Notes: generated from the sequence alone by a model not told the origin. A stretch of DNA of 64,000 nucleotides from an uncultured Caryophanales bacterium (GCA_949287425.1 CASEGJ010000010.1:1-64000); one strand, 5' to 3'. Shown: positions 34,100 to 43,885, numbered from the stretch's first letter. Numbers and translations: made by a program.

Positions 34100-35968
34100 T
34101 TATTTAATTACTGATATGTAAATGTCGATATTTAAGTCTTCACTAGGGCAAATGGTAGGAAGATTGATAATTTGTGATTCACTTTTTACTAGATTTAATT
34201 GATAATCTTTAGCGTTTTCTAAATTATATGATTGACCATAAATGATTATATTTGAATCAGTGAATGAAATTGTATCTTCTAAAATAGTTTCATTTTGATA
34301 ATTTGAATATGTTCCAGAAGCGATAAATTCAGTTTCATCGGTATCTATATTAGCAATATATAAAGAATAATTGATATTTATTTTTTTGCTAATTACACAA
34401 GCAAATGAATTAGAAGGATTGATTTCACATGAAATTGGGTAATTGAAATACACTTTTTGATTATTTTCATTTAAATAATATTGATTTGTAACTTTATATA
34501 AATCAGGAGAAGTTACGTTTAATGTACTATTAACATAATTATTAATTTCAGTTTCAACATCAGTACTAACTGTATTAAAAGCTTTAGTTTGATAATTTGA
34601 TATTAAATTAGAAAGAGAATTGTCGTAAGGATCTTCAAATGAAAAAGTTAAATCTAAATAATTTTCAAAATCGAGATATATTTTTAAATCTGAATTAATT
34701 TGATAATTAGAGTAGTTATCTATTGGTACAACGTTATCATCTGCATCGTAAAAATAGAAATAATTGAAATGTCTATTTGATAATTGTTGTTGTTCGATGT
34801 AATTAGATATTGTTAAATTATTATCAATAAATACATCCATTAAATTAAATGTTTGCTCAGGTTTAGAGTAAAAAAATGTAATTAATGTATCATTATCGTA
34901 GATTTCAACGCAATATTTATTACCTAATTTTGGATAGAGAGTAATATCGCCATCTCCTTTTGGCATTATATGATTATTTTCAAAAAATGGAGTATCTAAA
35001 AATTCGCCATTTTCGTCATGTTCATACCATGAGATAAAATAGTGAAAATTAGTGTCTAACAAGGTAGATGAAGATAGACTAGGAGCTTGAATACTATCAC
35101 CAGGGAAACAAGTTATATCGTCTATATAAATATCATTATCGTAGATAGATGTATCAAAATGAATAGTGCGCTTTGATACAAAATCGGCGTATAAAGTAAA
35201 TGAAGTCTCAGGCATAGTAGTATCTAAATTAAATGTGTCTGTATATTCATCGGAAGTAGACCAACCATAAAATTTAAAATCTTCACCTTTATCTAATTTA
35301 GAATCATCAATAATTTGTTTTTCTATAAGAGTATTTAATATATTATCGCCAGGTCTAATTGAAACATCGGGAATTTGGTATGATTCAATATTAGTAACAA
35401 AGCTAATTGTTGGATATAAAGTAAAAGAAGGAATCAATGTAATGTCTTCACTAGGATAAAATTTAGTAGAGAATTTTTCACCAGTATCTTTATTAACCCA
35501 GCCTGAAAATGAATAACCTGGTTTATCAGGGATGGGGAATTCACCATCAATTTCTTCTCCTTCAACACCTTCAAAAAAATAAATATCGTTTTCAGAACTA
35601 GGATAGCTAGCATCATTATCTGATTTTTCCAAACTTATGCTTACGTGATTTGCAAAAAAACCATAGAATATTTTTTCATCTTCCATTGGATAATATTTGA
35701 TATTGACTTTTTTTGTATAATCGATATCAGAATACCAACCTTTAAAAGTAGTGTTGTCTTTAGATTGATAACTAGTTAATTTAGTTAGGTTTTCACCATC
35801 GATTTTACTGCCTTTATTACCTGAAATTTCACCGATAGTAGTTTCTTCATCTTTTAAAATAATTTTAGATTGTTCGCTAAAAACATTTGGATTTTGGTTA
35901 CAGGAAACTAAGCAAAATAAACTGATAATAGCAAATGATAAAAAGGACAGCTTAGAAATTCGTTTCAT
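34100..35968 (-). CDS. Lipoprotein with InlB-type (Listeria-Bacteroides) repeats
   Basis: A signal peptide ends in the lipobox LVSC at residues 20-23, so the protein is probably lipid-anchored outside the cytoplasm. Four repeats of the beta-grasp InlB B/Flg_new type lie within about residues 50-370. Each has F.GW or a similar Trp core (FKGWYSDIDY, FSGWVNKDTG, FYGWSTSDEY, FISWYEHDEN). The remaining ~250 residues show no recognised domain. Length 622. The start ATG 35968 has TATACT ending 7 nt upstream and no SD. The role is unknown; similar repeats occur in surface adhesins of gut bacteria. Confidence 0.82.
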   Translation of the reverse strand: MKRISKLSFLSFAIISLFCLVSCNQNPNVFSEQSKIILKDEETTIGEISGNKGSKIDGENLTKLTSYQSKDNTTFKGWYSDIDYTKKVNIKYYPMEDEKIFYGFFANHVSISLEKSDNDASYPSSENDIYFFEGVEGEEIDGEFPIPDKPGYSFSGWVNKDTGEKFSTKFYPSEDITLIPSFTLYPTISFVTNIESYQIPDVSIRPGDNILNTLIEKQIIDDSKLDKGEDFKFYGWSTSDEYTDTFNLDTTMPETSFTLYADFVSKRTIHFDTSIYDNDIYIDDITCFPGDSIQAPSLSSSTLLDTNFHYFISWYEHDENGEFLDTPFFENNHIMPKGDGDITLYPKLGNKYCVEIYDNDTLITFFYSKPEQTFNLMDVFIDNNLTISNYIEQQQLSNRHFNYFYFYDADDNVVPIDNYSNYQINSDLKIYLDFENYLDLTFSFEDPYDNSLSNLISNYQTKAFNTVSTDVETEINNYVNSTLNVTSPDLYKVTNQYYLNENNQKVYFNYPISCEINPSNSFACVISKKININYSLYIANIDTDETEFIASGTYSNYQNETILEDTISFTDSNIIIYGQSYNLENAKDYQLNLVKSESQIINLPTICPSEDLNIDIYISVIK

Positions 35969-35975
35969 AATTTAT

Positions 35976-35981
35976 AGTATA
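35976..35981 (-). promoter_or_regulatory. -10 box of the InlB-repeat lipoprotein gene, leaderless
   Basis: On the minus strand TATACT ends 7 nt before ATG 35968. The short spacer has no SD, consistent with transcription starting at the start codon. Confidence 0.55.
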
Positions 35982-35993
35982 GCGAAAAACAAC

Positions 35994-36036
35994 AAAAATA
36001 AAAAGTACCTCATTTATATCAATTTATTGAGGTACT
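35994..36036 (-). terminator. Terminator of the DUF2188-type gene
   Basis: AGTACCTCA (36004-36012) pairs with TGAGGTACT (36028-36036), a 9-bp stem. On the minus strand it is followed by TTTTTATTTTT. It lies 14 nt after the stop. Confidence 0.85.
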
Positions 36037-36050
36037 AATAACACAATCGG

Positions 36051-36278
36051 CTATTTGTTTTTTACAAATTTACCAGCGCTTTTGCCTTTAGATGCTTTTA
36101 ATTTAATTGACGCATCATTACGTTCAGCTAAGCCATTAACATAATCTACGGCTTCGACTTTAGTAGAGAAGGTTTTAATAACCTTATCACTTCCTTCTAA
36201 TTTAATACACCATTTTCCATCTTTGGGTCTTTTATGAACGTGATAAATTTTGTTTTTTAAGGTTCTTTCTTCTGCCAT
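36051..36278 (-). CDS. DUF2188-family small basic protein
   Basis: A 75-residue basic protein with the DUF2188 pattern: KIYHVHKRPKDGKWCIKLEG, then S.VIKTFSTKVEAVDYVNGLA. The lysine-rich C-terminus (LKASKGKSAGKFVKNK) could contact nucleic acid, but the family function is unknown. It has a good SD (AAAGGGG), its own promoter and its own terminator, so it is a monocistronic gene. Confidence 0.85.
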   Translation of the reverse strand: MAEERTLKNKIYHVHKRPKDGKWCIKLEGSDKVIKTFSTKVEAVDYVNGLAERNDASIKLKASKGKSAGKFVKNK

Positions 36279-36303
36279 AGTAAATAGCCCCTTTCTTAAT
36301 TAA

Positions 36304-36332
36304 ATTATATATAAATATTTTTTAATTGTAAA
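36304..36332 (-). promoter_or_regulatory. Promoter of the DUF2188-type gene
   Basis: On the minus strand, TTTACA (36332-36327), spacer 17, TATAAT (36309-36304). The leader is about 20 nt and carries a normal SD. Confidence 0.8.
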
Positions 36333-36423
36333 CGCTTTAGAATGCGAGAAATCAAATTTATATTTTGATAAAAATTGATAAAAAGTTCGAAATTACAGCA
36401 AAATTTTAGAAAATAATTCAAAG

Positions 36424-36446
36424 AAAAAAAGTTTGAATAATCAAAC
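36424..36446 (-). terminator. Terminator of tRNA-Gly(UCC)
   Basis: GTTTGA (36431-36436) pairs with TCAAAC (36441-36446) around a 4-nt loop. On the minus strand it is followed by a run of seven T. Confidence 0.8.
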
Positions 36447-36453
36447 TTATTAG

Positions 36454-36527
36454 TGGAGCAGGCGACGGGAATCGAACCCGCGTGATCAGCTTGGAAGGCT
36501 GAAGTTCTACCATTGAACTACGCCTGC
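36454..36527 (-). tRNA. tRNA-Gly (anticodon UCC)
   Basis: On the minus strand, acceptor GCAGGCG pairs with CGCCTGC. The D arm contains TTCAATGGTAGAA. Anticodon stem TCAGC/GCTGA encloses loop CTTCCAA, giving anticodon TCC. The T arm is GCGGG-TTCGATT-CCCGT and CCA is encoded. It is the second glycine tRNA in the window and reads GGA/GGG. Confidence 0.95.
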
Positions 36528-36589
36528 AAATATAAGCGTTAAACTTAACGCCTATATATAATTGCACATTTATAGATAAAATGCAAGAG

Positions 36590-36901
36590 TTATTTGTTTT
36601 GATCGATGATTTCTTGTAATTCTTGACTTCCTCTATATCCGATAAATTTATCGACTTCTTGACCACTTTTGAAGATGTTAACCTGAGGAATAGAATAAAC
36701 ACCATATTTACTGGCTAATTCTGGAAAAGTATCAACATTTACTTTTAATACTTTTAAATCGGGATTTTTTTCATCTAATTCTTCAAAAATTTGTCCAAGC
36801 ATTCTACATGGATTACACCAATCGGCATAAAAATCGACATATGTTGTACCTGTTGAAATTTCATTTTGAAAGTCGTTAATATTTTTTAAATAAACAATCA
36901 T
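36590..36901 (-). CDS. trxA: Thioredoxin
   Basis: A 103-residue thioredoxin with the active site WCNPC (about residues 28-32) and the cis-Pro loop YGVYSIPQVNIFKSG. It reduces disulfides in cytoplasmic proteins. It has an SD (GGAGG) and its own promoter at 36923-36951. A GCGTTAA/TTAACGC palindrome at about 36536-36551 lies between its stop and tRNA-Gly. It could be a weak terminator, but the T-run is poor. Confidence 0.96.
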   Translation of the reverse strand: MIVYLKNINDFQNEISTGTTYVDFYADWCNPCRMLGQIFEELDEKNPDLKVLKVNVDTFPELASKYGVYSIPQVNIFKSGQEVDKFIGYRGSQELQEIIDQNK

Positions 36902-36922
36902 TTTCTTACCTCCTACTTAATA

Positions 36923-36951
36923 AGTATAATTGAGAATTTTTATTTAAACAA
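36923..36951 (-). promoter_or_regulatory. Promoter of trxA
   Basis: On the minus strand, TTGTTT (36951-36946), spacer 17, TATACT (36928-36923). The SD AGGAGG follows within the short leader. Confidence 0.75.
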
Positions 36952-36962
36952 ATTATATGCTT

Positions 36963-37793
36963 TTAAATAAAATATGAAATTATATAAAAGATTAAAATAT
37001 GCAATGGATAATATATGTAGAAAGAATATTTTAATATCTTGTTACTATAGCCTAATTTTCCATTATATAAAAGGATAAAAACAGCTGATAATACACCATA
37101 TGATTGAATTGCAAAAGATAAAGTGTTCTCAACTGGATATTGATTTAGTTGATACATATCTATAAGCATCAAAATTAAATATGAAGTTAACATAAATATG
37201 CAGGCGAGGATATTTATTTTGCTTTGAAGATAATTCGCTTTATACAATTGGATAGTTTCATTAGAAAATCCCGAGCTTTTCCCGACGTATTCTGCATATT
37301 TTTCCGCGACTAATTGAGCTAAAAAGAAAGAGACAAATAGCAAAGCAGATAATAAGCCATCATCCATTCTTATTGGAAAAAATGAAAAGCTAGAAAGAGC
37401 TAAAATCGATAGTGGAATAATAGAAACAAGTGAAAGTAAATTTCTTTTATTTAAAAAATAAACAGCAAAAACACCTAACGATAAACTAGTTAATGCGTTT
37501 CCATAATACATGTTTCTATCATAAATAACCATGCAAGCATCGATTAAAACACCAACAATAAGCAATCTTATCGCATAGATAATCGGTTTATGCGATTTTA
37601 AAGCACCCTGTGTGCTTAAAAAGCAAAATATAGGCATTGCTAAACGTCCAATTATTCGAAGAATTTCATATGCAAAAGTAGGCTCAGGAATAAAAAATAA
37701 ACCTATGTGATCTATTGTCATTAAAATTATTGCAATAATCTTTAGTGAAAAATTATCCAAAATTTTTAAATTGATATTTTTAATATTAGACAT
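36963..37793 (-). CDS. TraX-family membrane protein
   Basis: A 276-residue protein with about eight hydrophobic segments. The N-terminal LKIIAIILMTIDHIGLFFIP and RIIGRLAMPIFCFLSTQG are characteristic of the TraX family (named for F-pilin acetylation). In Bacillota these proteins are found without conjugation genes and are probably membrane acyltransferases of unknown substrate. The start overlaps the CPBP gene by 8 nt, so the two form an operon on the minus strand. No conjugation genes are near. Confidence 0.85.
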   Translation of the reverse strand: MSNIKNINLKILDNFSLKIIAIILMTIDHIGLFFIPEPTFAYEILRIIGRLAMPIFCFLSTQGALKSHKPIIYAIRLLIVGVLIDACMVIYDRNMYYGNALTSLSLGVFAVYFLNKRNLLSLVSIIPLSILALSSFSFFPIRMDDGLLSALLFVSFFLAQLVAEKYAEYVGKSSGFSNETIQLYKANYLQSKINILACIFMLTSYLILMLIDMYQLNQYPVENTLSFAIQSYGVLSAVFILLYNGKLGYSNKILKYSFYIYYPLHILIFYIISYFI

Positions 37794-38607
37794 TAATTAA
37801 ATTCTCCAATAGCAAAATAATTGTACTAATTAAATTAACCATGAAATGCATGCTGATTGATTCAGTGACTAAATGGTGCTTTTTATATGCTAAAGATAGT
37901 GCGATGCCCGCTAATAAATAAGCGGGGAAATTTAATAGTTCATTAATTAGTAAGTCAGTAGAAAAATCCAGGCATATTCCTATAATATCAACATGAATTA
38001 AGCTAAAAATTAACGCGGTTAAAATAATAGCGAGATTTTCATTTTTTCGAGAAAGGACTTCATATAATCCTTGGCGATAAGTTAATTCTTCACAAATTGG
38101 GGCGAGAATTACTGTAGTTATCACTATGGGAATTGGATTAACTGATAAAAGAGTTTCAATTGTCGATTGATTGTTATTAGGACTTAATTGAATATTTCCA
38201 AGATTAATAATTACTTGTTGGAGTATTGAATATGCAAAATTTAATAGATAATATAACCCAAGAAAAATAATCGCAGTTTGGAAAGTCGATGCCTGTTTAA
38301 ACGTTTTGATTTTTCTAATAAAACCATCGCGATCAAATAAATAAAAACAAGAGACAATTATCGCAAATAAAACTAGATAAACTGCCATTTGAAAGTAAGC
38401 CTGTAAAGAAATATTAGCATTAAATTCTTCAATACCGACAAACGATAGAAAAATAAGCTCAACTAAATAGCCAATAGCTTGGAAACCTAGCCAACCAATT
38501 AAAAATAAAATAATACAAGAAGTGTTTGATAAAGAATATAGAGTTTTATGTTTATCAGGTGGTAAATTGAATTTATCTTTTCCGTATATTTGCATAATTG
38601 ATTCCAA
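37786..38607 (-). CDS. CPBP-family intramembrane protease
   Basis: A 273-residue polytopic membrane protein with the CPBP/ABI motifs: EELTYR (EExxxR) in ICEELTYRQGLYEVL, FSLIHVD, and HFMVN (HxxxN-like). These form the presumed glutamyl/metal protease site of the Rce1 family. The start is uncertain. TTG 38607 lies 8 nt after a TATAAT (38616-38621, minus strand), which would fit a leaderless mRNA. ATG 38595 in the same frame would give 269 residues. Target unknown. Confidence 0.82.
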   Translation of the reverse strand: MESIMQIYGKDKFNLPPDKHKTLYSLSNTSCIILFLIGWLGFQAIGYLVELIFLSFVGIEEFNANISLQAYFQMAVYLVLFAIIVSCFYLFDRDGFIRKIKTFKQASTFQTAIIFLGLYYLLNFAYSILQQVIINLGNIQLSPNNNQSTIETLLSVNPIPIVITTVILAPICEELTYRQGLYEVLSRKNENLAIILTALIFSLIHVDIIGICLDFSTDLLINELLNFPAYLLAGIALSLAYKKHHLVTESISMHFMVNLISTIILLLENLINV

Positions 38608-38731
38608 TAATCATGATTATAATAATTTATCGACTTAAAAGAAAGTTAAAATTTATGTTTATTATTTCTAGATAGTATTATATATATAATATGTTTTTTT
38701 GTATAATAAAATAAGCTACAGGGAGGAGAAA

Positions 38732-41700
38732 ATGATGTTGATACTTGCTGATTTACAACAAATATTAAATTACGTCAATTGGAACTACCTTTTCTTGTTT
38801 TTGCTATTAGGTACGCTAATAGGAGGGATTTGGGCCTTATTTAGAGGTATTTATAGGACTACCTGTAAATATATCGTTGAAGGTATTTTAATCGTCATAC
38901 TTGTTTTATGTATGCCTGGAATTGTTAATCAACTCACTTCATTAGATTTTAGTCAGTGGTTCAATTATTCAATACAAATTCAACCAGCACAAGGTGAATT
39001 AGTCAGTGTTCAATTTACAAGTGTCGATAAGACTATTGTCGATATAATAAACGCTTTAGGTTTAATTGAATCAACATCTAATCCTGCTTTATATCAAACG
39101 GCTATAGGATTAGTTCATTCTGCTCTCGGCTTAGTTTTATTGATAGTCGGCATGATTTTGGTAGTAATTATTACACCAGTATTAACTTGGCTAATCTATT
39201 TAGTGACTTTTGTTGTTTTTGTTTCGAAAGATAGAAGAAAAAATAAAAAACACAGATTGTTATCTGGACTTGAAGGAGCGATATGTGGAACTTTAATTGC
39301 GGCAATGTTTATTTCGCCATTATCTTCAATGCTATCACTTGCGTCACAAGCAGCAGATGAAATTAATAAGTCAACTACTCAAGATGGAACTTCGACAATT
39401 GAAAATAAAGATTTCCAAGCCATTTTGAATTTATTGGCTTCATATAATGATTCTGCCTATTATTCAACTATTTCATTTGGCAATTCTGATCCATCTTCTG
39501 TATTAGATAATAAGTTAATGACTCAAGTTACTGAAACGACGATTAATGGAGTAAATACATCAATATATGATGAATTAGGTTCTTTAATTAATTTGTTAAC
39601 TTCACTTTCCGATGCTTTTACTTTTAGTGATGAAACTGGTAATTTAACTGTTTCTATCGATTATGATAAATTAGTTTTGCCCGAAACTATTTCTAGTGCT
39701 TTAGATAGCATTACAACGTGGAAAACAATCATGTATATTGTTCCTGCTTTAGCAGAAATTGGTTTTAATATTTTAGATGGTCAAACATCTACTGATATGT
39801 TGGATTCAGTTGATTTATCTAACGTTAATTGGAATGACACTATTTCTAATATAAAAGAAATTTATTATCAATTGTATCAAACTGGTTTAATTGATTCATA
39901 TTTAGTTCCGATGTTAGAAGGAGATAAAAATTCTAGTTTTAAAATTGATTTTACTAAGAGAGAAAATTATAAAAAAGCAGTTTTATTGGTTGTAAATAGC
40001 GATTTAATAAAGAATAATCTGCCAAATATTTTAGCTAATGCAGCTCGTTCGATGAATGTAGATTACATATCTAGTTTGTCATATAAGTATGCCAATTTAA
40101 ATTACGATAATCTCTTTTCAAATATAATTGATTTCATTTTTTATAGTTTAGAGTTTTTAGATATTGATACATTATCTAACGATGTTTCATGGTCATCTAT
40201 TATCGATACTATATTTGAAAGATTATCTAATCCAGATAATACAAATAATGTTAAAGTGTTAATTTGTGGCGGACAATTAATTCTAAATAATTCGCAGACT
40301 GGAGAAGTTGATACATATGATTATGACGGTTTGTTATCAATTGATTTGTTTTCGAAAGAAAAAGGCATTGTTGATGTTTCTCAAATGCTAGTTGATGTTG
40401 CTGCTCAAATAGAAGGTATTAACGAATATATTAGTGATGACGATTTAGTTTATATCGGTAATTTTATTTCTGATTCTGATAAGTTGAAAGATGAAATTGG
40501 TTATGTTATCGATGTTTCTTCATCGATTTTAACACTTAATGATTTAATTGAACAAAATGGTAATAAGATTGATTTTTCTAATCAAGAAGTAATCGATTGC
40601 ATGAATGAATTATTAGATCAAGCTCAAAAGACTCAATTAATTTCGAAGATAATGCCAAATGTAATTGAAAATTTGCTTTCCAATCAATTAGAATTGAACC
40701 AAACTTTGTTTGGCTTAAAAATTTATGATTTAGATTTTGAACCAGTTGATAGTTCAAATAACCCAATTTTTATAACTGAAATGAAAAAAATCATTGAAAT
40801 TTTACCAGACATTGATGAATTGTCTAAATTAGTAAATGATAGTGATTCTTCAACAAGTGAGCTTTTAAAGAAGTTAGATTTAGTTAAATTGGAAAATATA
40901 TTAAATGTTATTTTAGAAAATAAAATACTTAACCCAGTTAAAAATCTTTCAGGTGGTAATGGGGAAGTTTATCAAGTTAATAATTACAATTTTAATACTT
41001 TGTTAAAAGGTATATTTAACTCTTCTAATTTTTCAAATTCAGGATTTTATTTACCTGAAGATTTATCTAATATAACTTGGTTAGGCGAGAATGGAGAAGT
41101 TAAAAATTTAATTAGGGTTTTGGAATTTGCTAAAGAAAATTCCTACTTGTTTGAAAATAAGAATTTGACAATTAACGATATTCCAGCTGGGGCAATAAGT
41201 ACACTCTTTTCATTAGTTAATTCTTCATCGCTTTTAAAAAGTAGCTTACCAAGCATTTTACAAACTAATTTATCCAGTAGTTTATCTGGATTAGGTGTTA
41301 GCGTTAATTTTTATGCTATTACTAATTGGGAAAAAGAAGGGCAAGCATTTGAGGAAGTTATCGCTAATTTAAAAAATTTACCGAGCACTGATTTTTCACA
41401 AATAGATTGGTTCTCACTCGATGCTAATCAAGTTAATAACTTATTAGTATCTTTAGCAAAGATGGAATTGTTTGGTATTCAAAAAGATAATTCTGGTCGC
41501 ACTATTGATAAGTTTGGAAATTTGGTTTATTACATATTATCTAAATCCAACGATATTAAAGAGATTCTTGGCGATGGTTTTTCTATTGATAATTTTTCTA
41601 GAGTAGATCAAAATGGTCAAATTAAATCAGGTTTTGAAAATTGGTATGGTCAATTAGTCGATGGCGAATATAGTTTAGTTGACGAAGATGGTGAGATAAC

Positions 41701-43885
41701 TATCATTAATTCTCAAATTGATAGCGATGGTGAAATTTCAAAAATCGCTAATTTATTTGACTTAGTTAAGCAGACTAGAATTAACGAATTTGATTTTGAT
41801 TATTCTAAAGATTTAACACCAGCAATATTTGACGAAATGTTAACTTGTATAAATTCATCTAAAGTATTAAATACTTGTCTAGCTTCTATTATTAACTATG
41901 CTAGTGAAAAAGTCGGAAGTGTTTATATAGGTACTATCGATAATGAAGATCAATATATGGATTTTGATTCTTTAGATTCTAGTTTGTTATATCAAATGAC
42001 TCAGCAAGAAAGAGAAAAAGAAATTGATTGTTTAGTTGAAATATATGAATTTATTTATAATAGACAAGTTGAGACATTTAAAAACATTTTAAGAAGTGAT
42101 GGTACTATCGGAGTAAGTCAAGCGCAAATTGGTATTATTGAAAATCTTTTAAACTCTTTAGTTAATTTAAAAATGGCAAATAGTATAAAACAAGGGTATT
42201 CAATTTCGCTATTTGACGATTGTATTTCTAAATTGCTAAATCTTTCAAGTATCGATCAAATTATTACTAATGCGAGTGATGCTAAAACTGCAAAGATTAT
42301 GATGCTACCATATATCAATCAGATAAGTCGCAATACTTCGCTAGAATTTACTTGGAAATTTTCGTGTTCAAGTCAAGATGTAGATGATTCAGCAACTTCT
42401 GAAAGATACAATTATGTAATTAGCAATAAAACTTCTCAAATTTTAGCAATCACAAAACTAATTAGATATGCTAGAGCCAACAATTTAAAGATTGACTTTA
42501 CTTCAAATTTAAGTGATATAAATAGTATTACAGGTGATAATTTGCATTTTATCTTAACTAGTTTTAATGAGTCTTATTTATTTCACAGCGGAGTTTCTAG
42601 ATTATTTAAAGTCATGTTTGAAAATTTATCTTTTGATAAGTATTTAGTTGATGGGTATGGTAATCAATTAGTCTTAGATTTTAACACTCATACTAAATTT
42701 GATGCTAATTTAGTTGATAGCAATCAAATAGAAGGTGAAAATATTGAGTATTGGCAAAGAAATATAGATTCTTTGGTTGATTTATATTCTTCATTGATTG
42801 ATTTAATAGAGGAAGGGGAATTAAACTTAGATAATATTCAAATTGGTATTGGAGAAGGTAAAATAGCTAGTTATGATATAATTTCACCTTTATCTAAGAT
42901 GCCATTATTCAATCAAAAACGCGAATATTTAATTTATAATTTATTAATTAATAATCAGAGTGTTGACTTTAATATTCAATCGTATATTAGACCATATCCA
43001 AATATTGTTAGTGATGATGAAGCTGTGATATTTGAAATGAAAGTTGCTAGAATTAGAAATCTCTTATTTAAAGACGGCATAGATGATAGTGAGGTTAAGA
43101 TACAATGTAATATTTTAGATAATATGGTAACTTATGCTGATAAATTAACTAACGTTAGTTTTGAAGGTGATTCTATATTAAATATTGATAATCAGGAAGT
43201 TAATTTATCTGATTATATTTACGATATTATTATGTCAAGTTTTAGTTATCAAGTAAGTAATAATCAACTTGTTTCATATCAAAGAGGATATTTATCTCAA
43301 GAAATTCTATCTAATATTATCGTCGATACTTTAAGTAAAATATTGCCTGATAATTTAGAATTACAATCGTTATTTTTCAAACAAGAAGGCTCAGTATTTG
43401 ATGTGGATTATCGTTATTTAAATCCAATTGAAGCTAACGGAATTAAAGGTTTAATTAAATTGTCTTCTTTCGATAGTGAATATTTTGCTGATTCTAATAA
43501 TAAATCTAATAATTATAAAGAATTTGCTGACGCAATATCATTACTAGGCCGCAATATAGAAAAGGAAGATAAATTCGTTTATCCAGGAACTAGTAATGAT
43601 GATATAGTTTTCTTAGGAAATTTTGAAAATGATTTAACTTTGAAAAAATATTTTGCTAAAAATCAGCCAAATCAACGATTAGTTAATTCGCGTTTAGCCA
43701 TTATTTTATTTGAAAATTATGCTAGTAAAGTTATTTTAGGTGAATATCAAGGTCAACAGATTAATTTATCTCAAGCGATAGATGTTATTAATAGTCTTTC
43801 ATCTAGTAAAATTGATTTTGAAAATACGCCATTTGAAGATTCAGCAGATGCTATAGTTCAATTTATCATTTCAATTAATAGTTAA
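38732..43885 (+). CDS. Giant membrane-anchored protein: CvpA-like N-terminus plus degenerate ~200-residue repeats
   Basis: A 1717-residue protein with an SD GGAGG at 38722-38726; ATG 38735 is an equally good start. The first ~200 residues hold four hydrophobic segments (about 12-33, 40-62, 122-160 and 170-195). A loop of basic residues before the last one, KHRLLSGLEGAICGTLIA, recalls the CvpA/colicin V production fold. The remaining ~1500 residues are polar, acidic, rich in Asn, Ser, Asp, Ile and Leu, and have no membrane segment. By eye they contain at least six copies of a short helix motif about 200-240 residues apart, at roughly 423 (SDLIKNNLPNILANAAR), 634 (TQLISKIMPNVIENLLS), 831 (SSLLKSSLPSILQTNLS), 1043 (SKVLNTCLASIINYASE), 1280 (SYLFHSGVSRLFKVMFE) and 1522. 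Function unknown. The next gene starts 1 nt after its stop. Confidence 0.8.
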   Translation: MMLILADLQQILNYVNWNYLFLFLLLGTLIGGIWALFRGIYRTTCKYIVEGILIVILVLCMPGIVNQLTSLDFSQWFNYSIQIQPAQGELVSVQFTSVDKTIVDIINALGLIESTSNPALYQTAIGLVHSALGLVLLIVGMILVVIITPVLTWLIYLVTFVVFVSKDRRKNKKHRLLSGLEGAICGTLIAAMFISPLSSMLSLASQAADEINKSTTQDGTSTIENKDFQAILNLLASYNDSAYYSTISFGNSDPSSVLDNKLMTQVTETTINGVNTSIYDELGSLINLLTSLSDAFTFSDETGNLTVSIDYDKLVLPETISSALDSITTWKTIMYIVPALAEIGFNILDGQTSTDMLDSVDLSNVNWNDTISNIKEIYYQLYQTGLIDSYLVPMLEGDKNSSFKIDFTKRENYKKAVLLVVNSDLIKNNLPNILANAARSMNVDYISSLSYKYANLNYDNLFSNIIDFIFYSLEFLDIDTLSNDVSWSSIIDTIFERLSNPDNTNNVKVLICGGQLILNNSQTGEVDTYDYDGLLSIDLFSKEKGIVDVSQMLVDVAAQIEGINEYISDDDLVYIGNFISDSDKLKDEIGYVIDVSSSILTLNDLIEQNGNKIDFSNQEVIDCMNELLDQAQKTQLISKIMPNVIENLLSNQLELNQTLFGLKIYDLDFEPVDSSNNPIFITEMKKIIEILPDIDELSKLVNDSDSSTSELLKKLDLVKLENILNVILENKILNPVKNLSGGNGEVYQVNNYNFNTLLKGIFNSSNFSNSGFYLPEDLSNITWLGENGEVKNLIRVLEFAKENSYLFENKNLTINDIPAGAISTLFSLVNSSSLLKSSLPSILQTNLSSSLSGLGVSVNFYAITNWEKEGQAFEEVIANLKNLPSTDFSQIDWFSLDANQVNNLLVSLAKMELFGIQKDNSGRTIDKFGNLVYYILSKSNDIKEILGDGFSIDNFSRVDQNGQIKSGFENWYGQLVDGEYSLVDEDGEITIINSQIDSDGEISKIANLFDLVKQTRINEFDFDYSKDLTPAIFDEMLTCINSSKVLNTCLASIINYASEKVGSVYIGTIDNEDQYMDFDSLDSSLLYQMTQQEREKEIDCLVEIYEFIYNRQVETFKNILRSDGTIGVSQAQIGIIENLLNSLVNLKMANSIKQGYSISLFDDCISKLLNLSSIDQIITNASDAKTAKIMMLPYINQISRNTSLEFTWKFSCSSQDVDDSATSERYNYVISNKTSQILAITKLIRYARANNLKIDFTSNLSDINSITGDNLHFILTSFNESYLFHSGVSRLFKVMFENLSFDKYLVDGYGNQLVLDFNTHTKFDANLVDSNQIEGENIEYWQRNIDSLVDLYSSLIDLIEEGELNLDNIQIGIGEGKIASYDIISPLSKMPLFNQKREYLIYNLLINNQSVDFNIQSYIRPYPNIVSDDEAVIFEMKVARIRNLLFKDGIDDSEVKIQCNILDNMVTYADKLTNVSFEGDSILNIDNQEVNLSDYIYDIIMSSFSYQVSNNQLVSYQRGYLSQEILSNIIVDTLSKILPDNLELQSLFFKQEGSVFDVDYRYLNPIEANGIKGLIKLSSFDSEYFADSNNKSNNYKEFADAISLLGRNIEKEDKFVYPGTSNDDIVFLGNFENDLTLKKYFAKNQPNQRLVNSRLAIILFENYASKVILGEYQGQQINLSQAIDVINSLSSSKIDFENTPFEDSADAIVQFIISINS

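Noticed and set aside
36536-36551. GCGTTAA/TTAACGC palindrome as terminator of trxA
   Set aside because: The T-run after it on the minus strand is poor, so it is noted only as a possible weak terminator.
36418-36705. 95-codon minus-strand ORF over tRNA-Gly(UCC)
   Set aside because: It overlaps a clear tRNA and trxA; no SD and no family resemblance.
36963-37793. Conjugation function for the TraX-like gene
   Set aside because: No other conjugation genes are near. TraX-family proteins are common in non-conjugative settings.
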